DNA from: Crocinitomicaceae bacterium
Lineage (GTDB): Bacteria > Bacteroidota > Bacteroidia > Flavobacteriales_D > Crocinitomicaceae
Length of the DNA stretch: 64,000 nucleotides
Direction of reading: 5' to 3'
Assembly (NCBI GenBank): GCA_023262855.1
Contig: JALQYQ010000030.1
Span: 62,001 to 126,000 of the forward strand
Below the pieces are notes generated by a model, which saw nothing but the letters and a program-made list of their open reading frames with translations, had not been told where the DNA came from and ran no database searches. Below are positions 43,678-53,030 of the stretch, piece by piece. Position 1 is the first letter of the stretch, and each line of letters begins with the position of its first letter. The position numbers were made by a program, and so were the translations under genes.

Positions 43678-44082
43678 TTAATCTTGATCTATTCGTGGTA
43701 GATTGATTAATTCTTTTACAATAAAACTAGTAGGAAAGTCTTTAAACAAATTGTCTTTGATTCTTTCTGCTTCCAATTCAGTTCTGAAATCACCCACTTT
43801 TAAAATGTAGTTGGGTGCTATGAAAACTACATATGAATCTATTTTTGGGTATGCAGTAATAAATTTGCTTCTTGCTTCGTCAACAAGTTTTCTGTCTGAA
43901 TCGAAAAATAATTGAACGCGATATCCTGTTATTTGTGGGGCTGTAGCGGGTGGAACAATCATTCCTTGCTTTTTTACCAAAGCATCGATTCGGGTATCTT
44001 TTATTATTTCAACATTACCTGTTTGTGCTTGTGAGAAAACTGAAGCGAAACAAACAGTTATAAGTACAAGGAAGAACTTCAT
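43678..44082 (-). CDS. Exported SPOR-like protein
   Basis: A 134-residue exported protein. I start at the ATG at 44082 (MKFFLVLITVCFASVFSQAQ), because the longer frame lacks a signal peptide at its beginning and a consensus -7 element lies within it at 44099-44106. The mature part is mostly one SPOR-type domain (GYRVQLFFDSDRKLVDEARSKF, then YILKVGDFRTELEAERIKD, about 45-125), a fold that binds denuded peptidoglycan glycan, often at division sites. The Bacteroidota have many small SPOR proteins of this layout. No partner is evident nearby. Confidence 0.75.
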   Translation of the reverse strand: MKFFLVLITVCFASVFSQAQTGNVEIIKDTRIDALVKKQGMIVPPATAPQITGYRVQLFFDSDRKLVDEARSKFITAYPKIDSYVVFIAPNYILKVGDFRTELEAERIKDNLFKDFPTSFIVKELINLPRIDQD

Positions 44083-44098
44083 TTTTTTTGATTTTATA

Positions 44099-44106
44099 CA
44101 AAGGTA
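44099..44106 (-). promoter_or_regulatory. -7 promoter element TACCTTTG for the SPOR gene
   Basis: Exact TAnnTTTG match on the minus strand, 16 bases before the ATG at 44082; supports the shorter start. Confidence 0.5.
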
Positions 44107-44250
44107 AAAAATCTTCCCGCTTTCCAACATGCTGTTGAATAAATGACACGTTAAGCATGTTCTTAAAATTTGTTAAATCAATACAAATCAGCATTTAGTG
44201 AATGTTCCTTATTTAGAATGAATTTAAATTAGTGTTTTATCCATTAAAAT

Positions 44251-44268
44251 TGTCATAAAACTGTCATA
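44251..44268 (+). promoter_or_regulatory. Direct repeat TGTCATA upstream of the act operon
   Basis: TGTCATA at 44251-44257 and 44262-44268, offset by 11 bases, one helical turn, ending 17 bases before the -7 element. The position suits an activator or repressor site. No regulator can be named. Confidence 0.35.
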
Positions 44269-44285
44269 GAATACTGCGATTCTTC

Positions 44286-44293
44286 TAAATTTG
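44286..44293 (+). promoter_or_regulatory. -7 promoter element TAAATTTG for the act-cox operon
   Basis: Exact TAnnTTTG match 47 bases before the actA ATG at 44341, on the same strand. No good TTTG -33 box at the usual spacing; the TGTCATA repeat lies there instead. Confidence 0.5.
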
Positions 44294-44340
44294 CTTCCGT
44301 CAAATACCGTTTTTTTGGCGATAGACTTACAGTAATTTAC

Positions 44341-45708
44341 ATGAAAATATCTAGAAGTCAGATGTTTAGAAACTTTAGAAATTGGTGTTTCAGCGCTCTA
44401 ACGATTGTGTTAGCGTCTGGATCATTCACAACGTACGCTCAAGGTGATGCTCTTTTCAAATCGAAATGTGCTAGCTGTCACCAACCCCACAAGAATAGTA
44501 CTGGACCAAAACTTTTCCAGGTTCGTCAGAAATGGACGGATGGTGGAGCCAAGGAAGGTTCAATCTATCAATGGGTAAACAATTGGCAAACTGCTGCGGC
44601 AAGTGACCCTTATGCTCAAACTGTTTCGACTTGGTCGCCTGCGGCGATGAGTGCGTTCCCGGATTTGAAAAAAGAGGACATTGACGCAATTTTGGACTGG
44701 GTTGATTCTCAACCAGATCCAGCTGCTGCTGGTGCAGGAGATGCAGGTGCAACTGGAGACGCTGCGGCGCCAACAGATGCTGCTGGGACAACTGAAGAAA
44801 CATCTAATGGATGGATTTGGTTGATTCTAGGTGTTATCTTCGTTACTATCATTTTAGCAGTTGGAGGAGTTCGTCGTCAATTGAAATTTGCTGCTGCTGA
44901 TGAAGCTGGTGAGCCATTGAATGAAGGGATGACTTATGCTGAAGAGTTGAAAGCTTGGGCATGGAAATACCGTTTGTATGTTGGTTTAGCATCGTTGGTT
45001 GTTGTAATTAGTGTTGTTGTAACCTTGTTCTTAGGTTTGTATAGCATTGGTGTTGTTGAAAATTATCAGCCATCTCAACCAATTGCGTTCCCGCACGCTA
45101 TCCATACTGGAACGAATGGAATTGATTGTAAATATTGTCACAGTTCAGTTACAAAATCTAAAACTGCAGGAATTCCTTCAGTAAACGTTTGTATGAACTG
45201 TCACAAACAAATCAATGGTCGTACACCAGCTCAGCAAGAACAAATTGCTAAAATTTATGAAGCTGCAGGATGGAATCCAGAAGGAGCAGGATCTTACACT
45301 GGTAAAACAAAACCAATTGTTTGGAACAAAGTTCACGTTTTACCTGACCACGTTTACTTTAATCACTCTCAACACGTAGTAGTTGGTGGAGTTGATTGTA
45401 AACAATGTCATGGTGATATGACGAAACAAGTGGAAACTCAAAAAGTTTGGCCAGTTGAAGAGTTGAATAAAATCGAAGGAAATATCCAATTGACAAAACC
45501 AACTATGACTATGGGGTGGTGTATTGAATGTCACGCTGAGAAAGAAATTTCTACAGGAGGTATTGATACTAAAAACGATGGATACTACAATGAAATTCAC
45601 AAACGTTTGTTGAACAACGACAAGAAACTGTATGAGAAATACCTAGAAGATGGTAAAGTATCAGTTGCAGAACTAGGTGGTTGGGAATGTGCAAAATGTC
45701 ACTATTAA
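44341..45708 (+). CDS. actA: Alternative complex III subunit ActA, hexaheme cytochrome c
   Basis: Multiheme cytochrome of the alternative complex III, the menaquinol:cytochrome c oxidoreductase that replaces bc1 in Bacteroidota. The 455 residues contain six CxxCH motifs at Cys43, 263, 284, 353, 394 and 450. The first sits in a separate N-terminal class I-like domain (KCASCHQPH) followed by an Ala/Gly-rich linker (about 125-155) and two membrane helices (WIWLILGVIFVTIILAV and LYVGLASLVVVISVVVTLF); the other five form the pentaheme part. The N-terminal sequence has a signal or anchor helix. It is the first gene of an eight-gene run and follows a consensus -7 element. Confidence 0.93.
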   Translation: MKISRSQMFRNFRNWCFSALTIVLASGSFTTYAQGDALFKSKCASCHQPHKNSTGPKLFQVRQKWTDGGAKEGSIYQWVNNWQTAAASDPYAQTVSTWSPAAMSAFPDLKKEDIDAILDWVDSQPDPAAAGAGDAGATGDAAAPTDAAGTTEETSNGWIWLILGVIFVTIILAVGGVRRQLKFAAADEAGEPLNEGMTYAEELKAWAWKYRLYVGLASLVVVISVVVTLFLGLYSIGVVENYQPSQPIAFPHAIHTGTNGIDCKYCHSSVTKSKTAGIPSVNVCMNCHKQINGRTPAQQEQIAKIYEAAGWNPEGAGSYTGKTKPIVWNKVHVLPDHVYFNHSQHVVVGGVDCKQCHGDMTKQVETQKVWPVEELNKIEGNIQLTKPTMTMGWCIECHAEKEISTGGIDTKNDGYYNEIHKRLLNNDKKLYEKYLEDGKVSVAELGGWECAKCHY

Positions 45709-45738
45709 TTAACGAATCGAAGAAGTCATAATAAGCAT

Positions 45739-48700
45739 ATGGGAATGACAAGAAAATATTGGAAAGGTCTTGAAGAATTAAGAGAGACTCCAGAGTTCCT
45801 AAATTCAAAGGATCAAGAGTTTCCGACGCAAATGTCGGTAGATGAATTCTTGGGTGACGAAAACTTAAAAGAAACATCAACAGCACGTCGTGATTTCTTG
45901 AAGTTTTTAGGTTTCAGTGTTGCAGCAGCCACTGTTGCAGCGTGTGAGGCACCAGTTACAAAAGCAATTCCTTACGTGAACAAACCTGAGAATGTAATTC
46001 CAGGGATGCCAACTTGGTACGCATCTACATACTATGATGGTGTGTCTTATGCAAGTATTTTGGTAAAAACACGTGAAGGTCGACCTATTTATATCAAAGG
46101 AAACAAAGATTTCGGTTTTACTGCTGGAGGTACAAATGCTCAAATCATCGCATCTGTTTTAGGATTATATGATGCAGCACGATTACAAGATCCAACAATT
46201 GATGGTCAAGCTAAAACTTGGTCTAAATTGGATGAAGGCGTTAATGCAGGATTAAAATCAGCTAAAAAAGTTGTTTTAGTTTCAAATACTGTAATTAGTC
46301 CTTCTTTGGGAATGGCTATTGGTGAATTAGCAGCTTCACTTGGAGCAGTTGAAAACCCAGCTAAATTTGAACACATTCAATACGATGCAGTTTCTTACGC
46401 TGGAATGCGTTTGGCAAATAAAGATTCATTTGGAGTTGAGTTAATTCCAGACTACGATTTCTCAAAAGCTAAAACGATTGTAAGTGTAGGAGCAGACTTC
46501 TTGAATTCTTGGTTATTGCCAACTCAATTTGCAACTCAATACGGTACACGTAGAAATCCTTCAGGCGAATGGATGTCTAAACATTTCCAATTTGAGTCAA
46601 TGATGTCGGTAACTGGATCAAACGCAGATTACCGAGGAATGATTAAGCCTTCTGAACAAGCGGCTGTATTATCATACCTTTTAAAAGGATTCGGTGTTTC
46701 GACAGGAGTTGCTTCGAACTTGTCAAAAGAAGTTAAAGCAATCGCTGACGAAGCAATTAAATCATTGAAAGCTTCAAAAGCTGACTCAATTGTTGTTTCT
46801 GATTCAAATAACAAAGGAGTTCAATTATTAGTAAACAAATTAAACAATGTTTTAGGAGCATATTCTTCAACATTGAATTTAAATAACCCTATTAACTTGT
46901 TCAAATCGGAAGATGCTAAAATGAACAAGTTTGTTGCTGATGTAATTGCTGGTAAAGGTCCAGATGCTGTTGTGTTCTTAGGAGTAAATCCTGTTTATAC
47001 ATTGGCAAATGGTAAAAAATTCGGCGAGGCATTAGCTAAAATCAAAACTACTGTTTCGTTTGCATCACATGCAGATGAAACTGCTTCGAATTGTAAATAT
47101 GTTGCACCAGATCACCATGCACTTGAGGGATGGAATGATTACAATGCAAAAGCAAGCGAATATGCTGTTGCTCAGCCTACAATTCGTCCTTTATTCAACA
47201 CGGCGTCAGCCTTAGAATCAATTTTGGTTTGGGGAGGTAAAGCAACTCGTGCTGGTAAAGATTCTAAAGTTGCTTACGATTACATTCGTAAAACTTGGGA
47301 AACATACGGATTCCCTTCTCAAACGAAATACGCAGATTTCCATACATATTGGAGCATGGCAGTTCACAACAGTTGTGTTGAAATGACTCCAATGGCACCT
47401 TTAGCTCCTTTAACATTTAAAGATTCAGCTTATACAAACTTGCCTAAAGCATCAGGTTTAGAAGTAGTATTGTATCAAAAAGCGGGTATTGGAATCGGTA
47501 TGCAAGCGAACAACCCTTGGTTACAAGAGTTGCCAGATCCAATGACGAAAGTTACTTGGGACAACTACATTACGATGAACCCATCGGAAATGGAGACTGC
47601 TGGTTATGCTACAACTTATGACCAAGAGCATGGATTAAATCTTGCGAAAGTTAAAGTTGGAAGTGCTGAATTGACATTACCTGTATACCCATTACCTGGT
47701 CAAGCACCTGGAACAGTAGGTATTGCTTTAGGATATGGTCGTGGTGCGAACGGTGAAAACATCGGTAAAGCTGCATTCCAAACTAAAGAATATGGTGGTA
47801 CTGCAACAACTGAAGATGGTAAACCAGCTCCAATTGGTGCTAACGCTTTCCAATTTGTACAAAACGACAATGGAACACTTTCTTTAAACGCTTCAGGAAG
47901 TATCTCAAAAGTTGATGGAACATATCCAATTGCAGCAACTCAAATTCATCACACGGTGATGGGTCGTTACTCAATTGTTCGTGAAACAACATTGGATATT
48001 TTCAAAAAAGGAGATAAAGAGGCATTCAACCCAGCGCATACATTACAAAAAATGGATGCTGAAGGTAACCACGTTGAAGCACCAATGAGTGAATTTGACT
48101 TGTGGGATGCGCATCCAGTAGAAAATATTGGTCACAGATGGGGAATGACAGTTGATTTGTCTTCTTGTATCGGATGTGGTGCTTGTCTTATCGCTTGTCA
48201 ATCTGAGAACAACGTTCCTGTAGTAGGTAAAGATGAAATTAGAAGAGGTCGCGAAATGCATTGGTTACGTATCGATCGTTACTTCGCTTCTGATGAGGAG
48301 GTTGTACCTGGTACGAAAAAAGACGAGTTCAACTACACAAAAGCTGAGAAAGCGTCAATCAATCCACGTGTGGTTCACATGCCAATGATGTGTCACCACT
48401 GTAATCATGCTCCTTGTGAAACTGTTTGTCCTGTTGCTGCAACAACACACAGTAATGAAGGATTAAACCAAATGGCATACAACAGATGTATCGGTACAAG
48501 ATATTGTGCGAACAACTGTCCTTATAAAGTTCGTCGTTTCAACTGGTTCAACTATCCATCTTACAAGAAATTCACTGAAGTGAACCCAGCACAAGATGAT
48601 TTAGGAAGAATGGTATTGAATCCTGACGTAACTGTACGTACACGTGGTGTAATGGAAAAATGTTCTTTCTGTGTTCAACGAATCCAAGCTGGTAAGTTAG

Positions 48701-48990
48701 ATGCTAAGAAAGAAGGTAGACCAGTAGTTGATGGAGATTTTGTTTCAGCATGTGCTGATGCATGTCCTACAAATGCAATTATTGTTGGTGACTGGAATGA
48801 CTTGAAATCTATGGTTAGATCAAGTTCAGAAGATACTCGTGCTTACCAAGCTTTAGAAGAAGTTGGTGTTAAACCAAACGTTTGGTATAAAGTGAAAGTA
48901 CGTAACGAGAAAAATGATGTGTTAGCTGATGTTCAGGTTTCTGAAGAGCACCATGAAGCAGGGAAACACGCAGATAAGAAAAATCATTAA
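45739..48990 (+). CDS. actB: Alternative complex III subunit ActB, molybdopterin-like iron-sulfur protein
   Basis: A 1083-residue fusion of a molybdopterin-oxidoreductase-like domain that has lost its cofactor (about 90-780) and a C-terminal ferredoxin-like iron-sulfur domain (about 800-1040). A Tat-type motif RRDFLK is at 50-55 followed by a hydrophobic stretch and VAAC at 66-69, so the mature protein may be a lipoprotein. The Cys pattern is CIGCGACLIAC, CHHCNHAPCETVC, CIGTRYCANNC and later CSFC with CADAC: 15 Cys, which fits three [4Fe-4S] plus one [3Fe-4S] cluster as known for ActB. It follows actA by 30 bases. Confidence 0.94.
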   Translation: MGMTRKYWKGLEELRETPEFLNSKDQEFPTQMSVDEFLGDENLKETSTARRDFLKFLGFSVAAATVAACEAPVTKAIPYVNKPENVIPGMPTWYASTYYDGVSYASILVKTREGRPIYIKGNKDFGFTAGGTNAQIIASVLGLYDAARLQDPTIDGQAKTWSKLDEGVNAGLKSAKKVVLVSNTVISPSLGMAIGELAASLGAVENPAKFEHIQYDAVSYAGMRLANKDSFGVELIPDYDFSKAKTIVSVGADFLNSWLLPTQFATQYGTRRNPSGEWMSKHFQFESMMSVTGSNADYRGMIKPSEQAAVLSYLLKGFGVSTGVASNLSKEVKAIADEAIKSLKASKADSIVVSDSNNKGVQLLVNKLNNVLGAYSSTLNLNNPINLFKSEDAKMNKFVADVIAGKGPDAVVFLGVNPVYTLANGKKFGEALAKIKTTVSFASHADETASNCKYVAPDHHALEGWNDYNAKASEYAVAQPTIRPLFNTASALESILVWGGKATRAGKDSKVAYDYIRKTWETYGFPSQTKYADFHTYWSMAVHNSCVEMTPMAPLAPLTFKDSAYTNLPKASGLEVVLYQKAGIGIGMQANNPWLQELPDPMTKVTWDNYITMNPSEMETAGYATTYDQEHGLNLAKVKVGSAELTLPVYPLPGQAPGTVGIALGYGRGANGENIGKAAFQTKEYGGTATTEDGKPAPIGANAFQFVQNDNGTLSLNASGSISKVDGTYPIAATQIHHTVMGRYSIVRETTLDIFKKGDKEAFNPAHTLQKMDAEGNHVEAPMSEFDLWDAHPVENIGHRWGMTVDLSSCIGCGACLIACQSENNVPVVGKDEIRRGREMHWLRIDRYFASDEEVVPGTKKDEFNYTKAEKASINPRVVHMPMMCHHCNHAPCETVCPVAATTHSNEGLNQMAYNRCIGTRYCANNCPYKVRRFNWFNYPSYKKFTEVNPAQDDLGRMVLNPDVTVRTRGVMEKCSFCVQRIQAGKLDAKKEGRPVVDGDFVSACADACPTNAIIVGDWNDLKSMVRSSSEDTRAYQALEEVGVKPNVWYKVKVRNEKNDVLADVQVSEEHHEAGKHADKKNH

Positions 48991-49009
48991 TTGAATAAAT
49001 TCGGTTGTA

Positions 49010-50419
49010 ATGCATAAAGAAGCAGCAATTAGAGAACCCCTCATTTTAGGTCACAAGACCTATCACGACATCACAGAAGATGTTTGTCGCCCGATTGAGG
49101 ACAAAGCGCCAAGAATGTGGTATATCCTTTTTGGGATAGCCTTGATTATTGGTTTGTACGGTGTAGGATGTATTTTATACTTACTTGGTACTGGTATTGG
49201 AGTTTGGGGATTGAACAAAACCATTGGATGGGCTTGGGATATTACTAACTTCGTATGGTGGGTAGGTATTGGTCACGCCGGTACACTGATCTCAGCGGTA
49301 TTGTTGTTGTTCCGTCAAAAATGGAGAATGGCGATTAACCGTTCAGCTGAAGCGATGACAATCTTTGCCGTATTTATGGCTGGTTTGTTCCCGTTAATTC
49401 ACATGGGTCGTTTATGGGTTGGTTATTGGACGCTTCCTTTACCAAATCAATTCGGTTCACTATGGGTTAACTTTAACTCACCACTTTTATGGGACGTATT
49501 CGCGATTTCGACTTACCTTTCAGTTTCTTTGGTATTCTGGTACATTGGTTTGATTCCAGATTTCGCAACGATTCGTGATAGAGCGAAAAAGCCGGTTGCT
49601 AAAAAAATGTATTCTATTTTATCATTTGGTTGGTCAGGTAGAGCAAAACATTGGAATCGTTTTGAATTAGTTTCTTTGGTTTTAGCAGGTTTAGCTACTC
49701 CTCTTGTATTCTCGGTTCACTCGATTGTATCATTTGACTTTGCTACATCGGTAATTCCAGGATGGCATACAACAATTTTCCCTCCATACTTCGTTGCTGG
49801 AGCGGTATTCTCAGGATTCGCAATGGTACAAACCCTTATGTTGATTATGCGTAAAGCAATGGGTCTTGAAGCATATATTCATACGAAACACGTTGAGTAC
49901 ATGAACATTGTAATTATGGTTACAGGTTCGATTGTAGGTACTGCATATATCACTGAGTTGTTTATCTCTTGGTATTCTGGAGTTGAATATGAATCTTATG
50001 CATTCATCAACCGTGCTACTGGTCCATACTGGTGGGCATACTGGTCAATGATGACATGTAACGTTATTTCTCCACAGTTGATGTGGTTCCGAAAATTGAG
50101 AAGAAGTTTATTATTTACTTTCATTATCTCGATTGTTGTAAACATCGGTATGTGGTTTGAACGTTATGTGATTATCGTTACTTCAATTCACCGTGATTAT
50201 ATCCCAGGTGCTTGGAGTATGCACTACCCAAGTCACATCGATTTAGGTGTGTACGTTGGAACAATTGGATTATTCTTCGTTTTCTTCTTGTTGTTTGCTC
50301 GTTACTTCCCAGTTTTGGCGTTGAACGAGGTAAAAACAATTTTGAAATCATCAGGAGAATCTTACAAAAATGCTCCAGATCACCACGATCATTCAGAAGA
50401 AAGTCATTCAAACCATTAA
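49010..50419 (+). CDS. actC: Alternative complex III subunit ActC, NrfD/PsrC-type membrane protein
   Basis: Integral quinol-oxidising subunit. The 469 residues contain about ten membrane helices (MWYILFGIALIIGLYGVG, FVWWVGIGHAGTLISAVLLL, and others) of the NrfD/PsrC fold, with WWVGIGHAGTLIS (about 81-93) typical of the quinone region. The C-terminal tail is His-rich (DHHDHSEESHSNH). It starts 19 bases after actB; actD follows after 10 bases. Confidence 0.94.
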   Translation: MHKEAAIREPLILGHKTYHDITEDVCRPIEDKAPRMWYILFGIALIIGLYGVGCILYLLGTGIGVWGLNKTIGWAWDITNFVWWVGIGHAGTLISAVLLLFRQKWRMAINRSAEAMTIFAVFMAGLFPLIHMGRLWVGYWTLPLPNQFGSLWVNFNSPLLWDVFAISTYLSVSLVFWYIGLIPDFATIRDRAKKPVAKKMYSILSFGWSGRAKHWNRFELVSLVLAGLATPLVFSVHSIVSFDFATSVIPGWHTTIFPPYFVAGAVFSGFAMVQTLMLIMRKAMGLEAYIHTKHVEYMNIVIMVTGSIVGTAYITELFISWYSGVEYESYAFINRATGPYWWAYWSMMTCNVISPQLMWFRKLRRSLLFTFIISIVVNIGMWFERYVIIVTSIHRDYIPGAWSMHYPSHIDLGVYVGTIGLFFVFFLLFARYFPVLALNEVKTILKSSGESYKNAPDHHDHSEESHSNH

Positions 50420-50429
50420 TAATAAGGAC

Positions 50430-50966
50430 ATGGCAGAGAAAGTTATATATGCAATGTACGACGACGACGATGTGCTAAAAGACGGTGCAAAGAAATTAGT
50501 CGCTAAAGGTGTTAAAATTTCGGAGGTATTTTCTCCGTTCCCGATTCACGGTATTGATCCGATTATAGGTGTTAAAAATACACGTTTGGGTATTATGGCC
50601 TTTTTATATGGTCTAACTGGTTTGTTGTTAGCAACAATTGGAATGCGTTTCTTTATGGTTGTTGACTGGCCGATGAACATTGGTGGTAAACCAAACTTTT
50701 CTTACTTAGACAATATGTTAGCATTCGTTCCAATTACTTTTGAGTTTACAGTATTATGTGCTGCTCATGGTATGGCGATTACATATTTGTTAAGAAATAA
50801 AACATTGCCTGGAATGCCAGCTCAAAATCCAGATCCAAGAACAACAGACGACAAATTCGTTATGGAAATTAGACTTTCTGAAAACGATAAGTTTACTTCT
50901 GAAGAATTGGAGGGAATGTTGAAAGAAACAGGTTTAATCGAATTAGATCAAAAAGAAATTAAATAG
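50430..50966 (+). CDS. actD: Alternative complex III subunit ActD, DUF3341 protein
   Basis: A 178-residue DUF3341 protein with two membrane helices (GIMAFLYGLTGLLLATIG and FVPITFEFTVLCAAHGMAI). The start is the ATG at 50430 (MAEKVIYAMYDDDD), a normal DUF3341 N-terminus; the longest frame starts at 50370 inside actC and adds 20 residues in overlap. The family is the small membrane subunit of the act complex, near ActC and ActF, with no cofactor. A 61-base gap separates it from actE. Confidence 0.92.
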   Translation: MAEKVIYAMYDDDDVLKDGAKKLVAKGVKISEVFSPFPIHGIDPIIGVKNTRLGIMAFLYGLTGLLLATIGMRFFMVVDWPMNIGGKPNFSYLDNMLAFVPITFEFTVLCAAHGMAITYLLRNKTLPGMPAQNPDPRTTDDKFVMEIRLSENDKFTSEELEGMLKETGLIELDQKEIK

Positions 50967-51027
50967 TTTGCCATGTAGCTTCAGCTTCAGCTGATGCTCC
51001 GTCTGACAAAATAAATTGAAGAGACAG

Positions 51028-51771
51028 ATGAAAATTAAATTTAAGGCACTAGCAAGTTTAGCAGTTATCGCGGTTTCATCCTTGATACTAGGAGCGTGTT
51101 CTGCAAGTGGTGACAGTTCAGGTTTAGAATATATGCCAGACATGTATCGTTCTCCTGCAATTGAACCATATGTTGACTATGGTGAAATTAGAGGTGCGGA
51201 AAACATGTCAGTTAAAATGAAATTGTCTGCAATGACTCCACCAAATGGAACAGTTCCATACTACGGTACTGATTCTGCAACGGTTAGTTTGATGTTGCCA
51301 TATTTCAGAAAACCAAATATTGCGTTCAAAACAACGCATGGTTTGTTTGGATACGATTTTTCAATGCAAGACGAATATACACTTGCTGCTGCGGATGTGA
51401 ATCCACTTAAATTGACTGCTGAGAATTCAGAAGCGATGTTTAAGAAAGGTAAAGAGTTGTATACAGCAATGTGTCAACATTGTCATGGTGAAAAAGGAGA
51501 TGGTCAAGGTCCAATGGTCGCTAGTGGAGCGTATGCAGGTGTTCCTAATTACACAGAAAGAGCTGGTAAATCTGATGGTCAGTTATTCTACTCAATTTAT
51601 TACGGTTTAAATGCAATGGGTGGTCATGCTTCTCAGTTGAACAAGAAAGAAATTTGGACTTTGGTACACTATGTAAGAAAATTCCAAAATGCTTCTTATG
51701 GTTCATTTGATGCAAATGGTTTACCTGCAGTAGCTGCTGCACCTGTAGTTGCTGACTCAACAAAAAAATAA
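51028..51771 (+). CDS. actE: Alternative complex III subunit ActE, monoheme cytochrome c lipoprotein
   Basis: A 247-residue lipoprotein: lipobox LILGAC gives Cys24, and one heme motif CQHCH is at 149-153 in a class I cytochrome domain with the axial Met probably in YYGLNAMGG. The start at 51028 is chosen because the signal peptide begins there, and the longest frame starts at a TTG 12 bases earlier. An Ala/Pro/Val-rich tail ends the protein. It carries electrons from the complex to the oxidase (inference from the family). It precedes actF by 24 bases. Confidence 0.93.
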   Translation: MKIKFKALASLAVIAVSSLILGACSASGDSSGLEYMPDMYRSPAIEPYVDYGEIRGAENMSVKMKLSAMTPPNGTVPYYGTDSATVSLMLPYFRKPNIAFKTTHGLFGYDFSMQDEYTLAAADVNPLKLTAENSEAMFKKGKELYTAMCQHCHGEKGDGQGPMVASGAYAGVPNYTERAGKSDGQLFYSIYYGLNAMGGHASQLNKKEIWTLVHYVRKFQNASYGSFDANGLPAVAAAPVVADSTKK

Positions 51772-51795
51772 TAATAATCTGAATAACTAGATAAG

Positions 51796-52998
51796 ATGGA
51801 ATTCTCTATATCAAATAAAGCAAAACTTTTCACTACATCATTGATGGTGATTGGTGTTTTGTTTACAGCGATTGGTGTTTTTACAAGTATGAATGAACAT
51901 CATTTTGGAACACGTCTTTTAACCAATGGACTTATCAATAGCTTTTTCTTTTTTGCTATTGGTTTAGGTGCGTTGTTTTTCTTGGCGTTACAATATGCTA
52001 CAGAAACAGGCTGGTACGCATCTGTTAAAAGAGTAATTGAAGCTGTTGCAGGTTTCTTACCATACGGTATGGCAATGTTAGCTCTTACATTATTAACGAT
52101 TACTTTCATGAAAGGTGCCCATATTTATTTATGGATGGATTCTGAGTATACTACTGAAGGTTCTCATCATTATGACAGTATCATAGCTGGAAAATCAGCC
52201 TACTTAAATCCAATTTTCTTCTGGATTCGTACGGTTGTTTATTTAGCAGTTTACTACATTTTCTTGAGAGGTTTCAGAATGCGCTCATTGGAAGAGGATA
52301 GAATTGGAGGTACGGATCTTCACTTCAAAAACTACAGAAAAGGTGCTACTTTCTTAGTGTTCTTTGCTGTGTTTAGTTCAACTTCTGCTTGGGATTGGTT
52401 GATGTCAATTGATGTTCACTGGTTCTCTACTTTGTTTGGATGGTACACTTTCGCTGGAATGTGGGTTTCTACGATGACGGTTTTGGTGATGTTAACATTG
52501 TATTTGAAAAAATTGGGTTATTTGCCAAAAGTAAACGATAGTCACATCCATGATTTGGGTAAATGGACTTTCGCAACTTCATTCTTGTGGTCATATTTGT
52601 GGTTCTCTCAATTTATGTTGATTTGGTATGCTAACATTGGTGAAGAGGTAGTTTACTACATTACACGTATTGAACACTATAAAGTGATGTACTTTGGTAT
52701 GTTCTTGATAAATTTCGCATTCCCTATGTTGATTTTGATGTCAAGAGATGCAAAAAGAAATGCTGGTATTTTATCATTTGTTGGAGTTATAATCTTAGTT
52801 GGTCACTGGTTGGATGTTTACATCATGGTGTCAGCTGGATCAATGGGTCAAAATGCTAAGATTGGTTTCTTAGAAATTGGAATGGCAGTTTTATTGGCAG
52901 GTTTCTTTATTCGAGTTATTTTGAATAATTTGACTAAAGCACCGCTTACACCGGTGAATCACCCATTCTTGGATGAAAGTATTCACCACGAAATCTAA
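51796..52998 (+). CDS. actF: Alternative complex III subunit ActF, membrane protein
   Basis: A 400-residue polytopic membrane protein with about ten helices of the NrfD-like fold (LFTTSLMVIGVLFTAIGVF, FFFAIGLGALFFLALQYAT, and a region HWLDVYIMVSAG near 335-346). It is the second quinol-type subunit of the act complex, annotated in many genomes as quinol:cytochrome c oxidoreductase. It is followed after 32 bases by coxB, which couples the complex to the terminal oxidase. Confidence 0.92.
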   Translation: MEFSISNKAKLFTTSLMVIGVLFTAIGVFTSMNEHHFGTRLLTNGLINSFFFFAIGLGALFFLALQYATETGWYASVKRVIEAVAGFLPYGMAMLALTLLTITFMKGAHIYLWMDSEYTTEGSHHYDSIIAGKSAYLNPIFFWIRTVVYLAVYYIFLRGFRMRSLEEDRIGGTDLHFKNYRKGATFLVFFAVFSSTSAWDWLMSIDVHWFSTLFGWYTFAGMWVSTMTVLVMLTLYLKKLGYLPKVNDSHIHDLGKWTFATSFLWSYLWFSQFMLIWYANIGEEVVYYITRIEHYKVMYFGMFLINFAFPMLILMSRDAKRNAGILSFVGVIILVGHWLDVYIMVSAGSMGQNAKIGFLEIGMAVLLAGFFIRVILNNLTKAPLTPVNHPFLDESIHHEI

Positions 52999-53030
52999 AA
53001 AAAGAACGTTTTATTACAGATAATTGAGAA

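Noticed and set aside
41413-44082. LRR-vWA protein and SPOR protein as a defence island
   Set aside because: There is no nuclease, helicase or other defence gene near, the products are exported, and the flanking genes are housekeeping.
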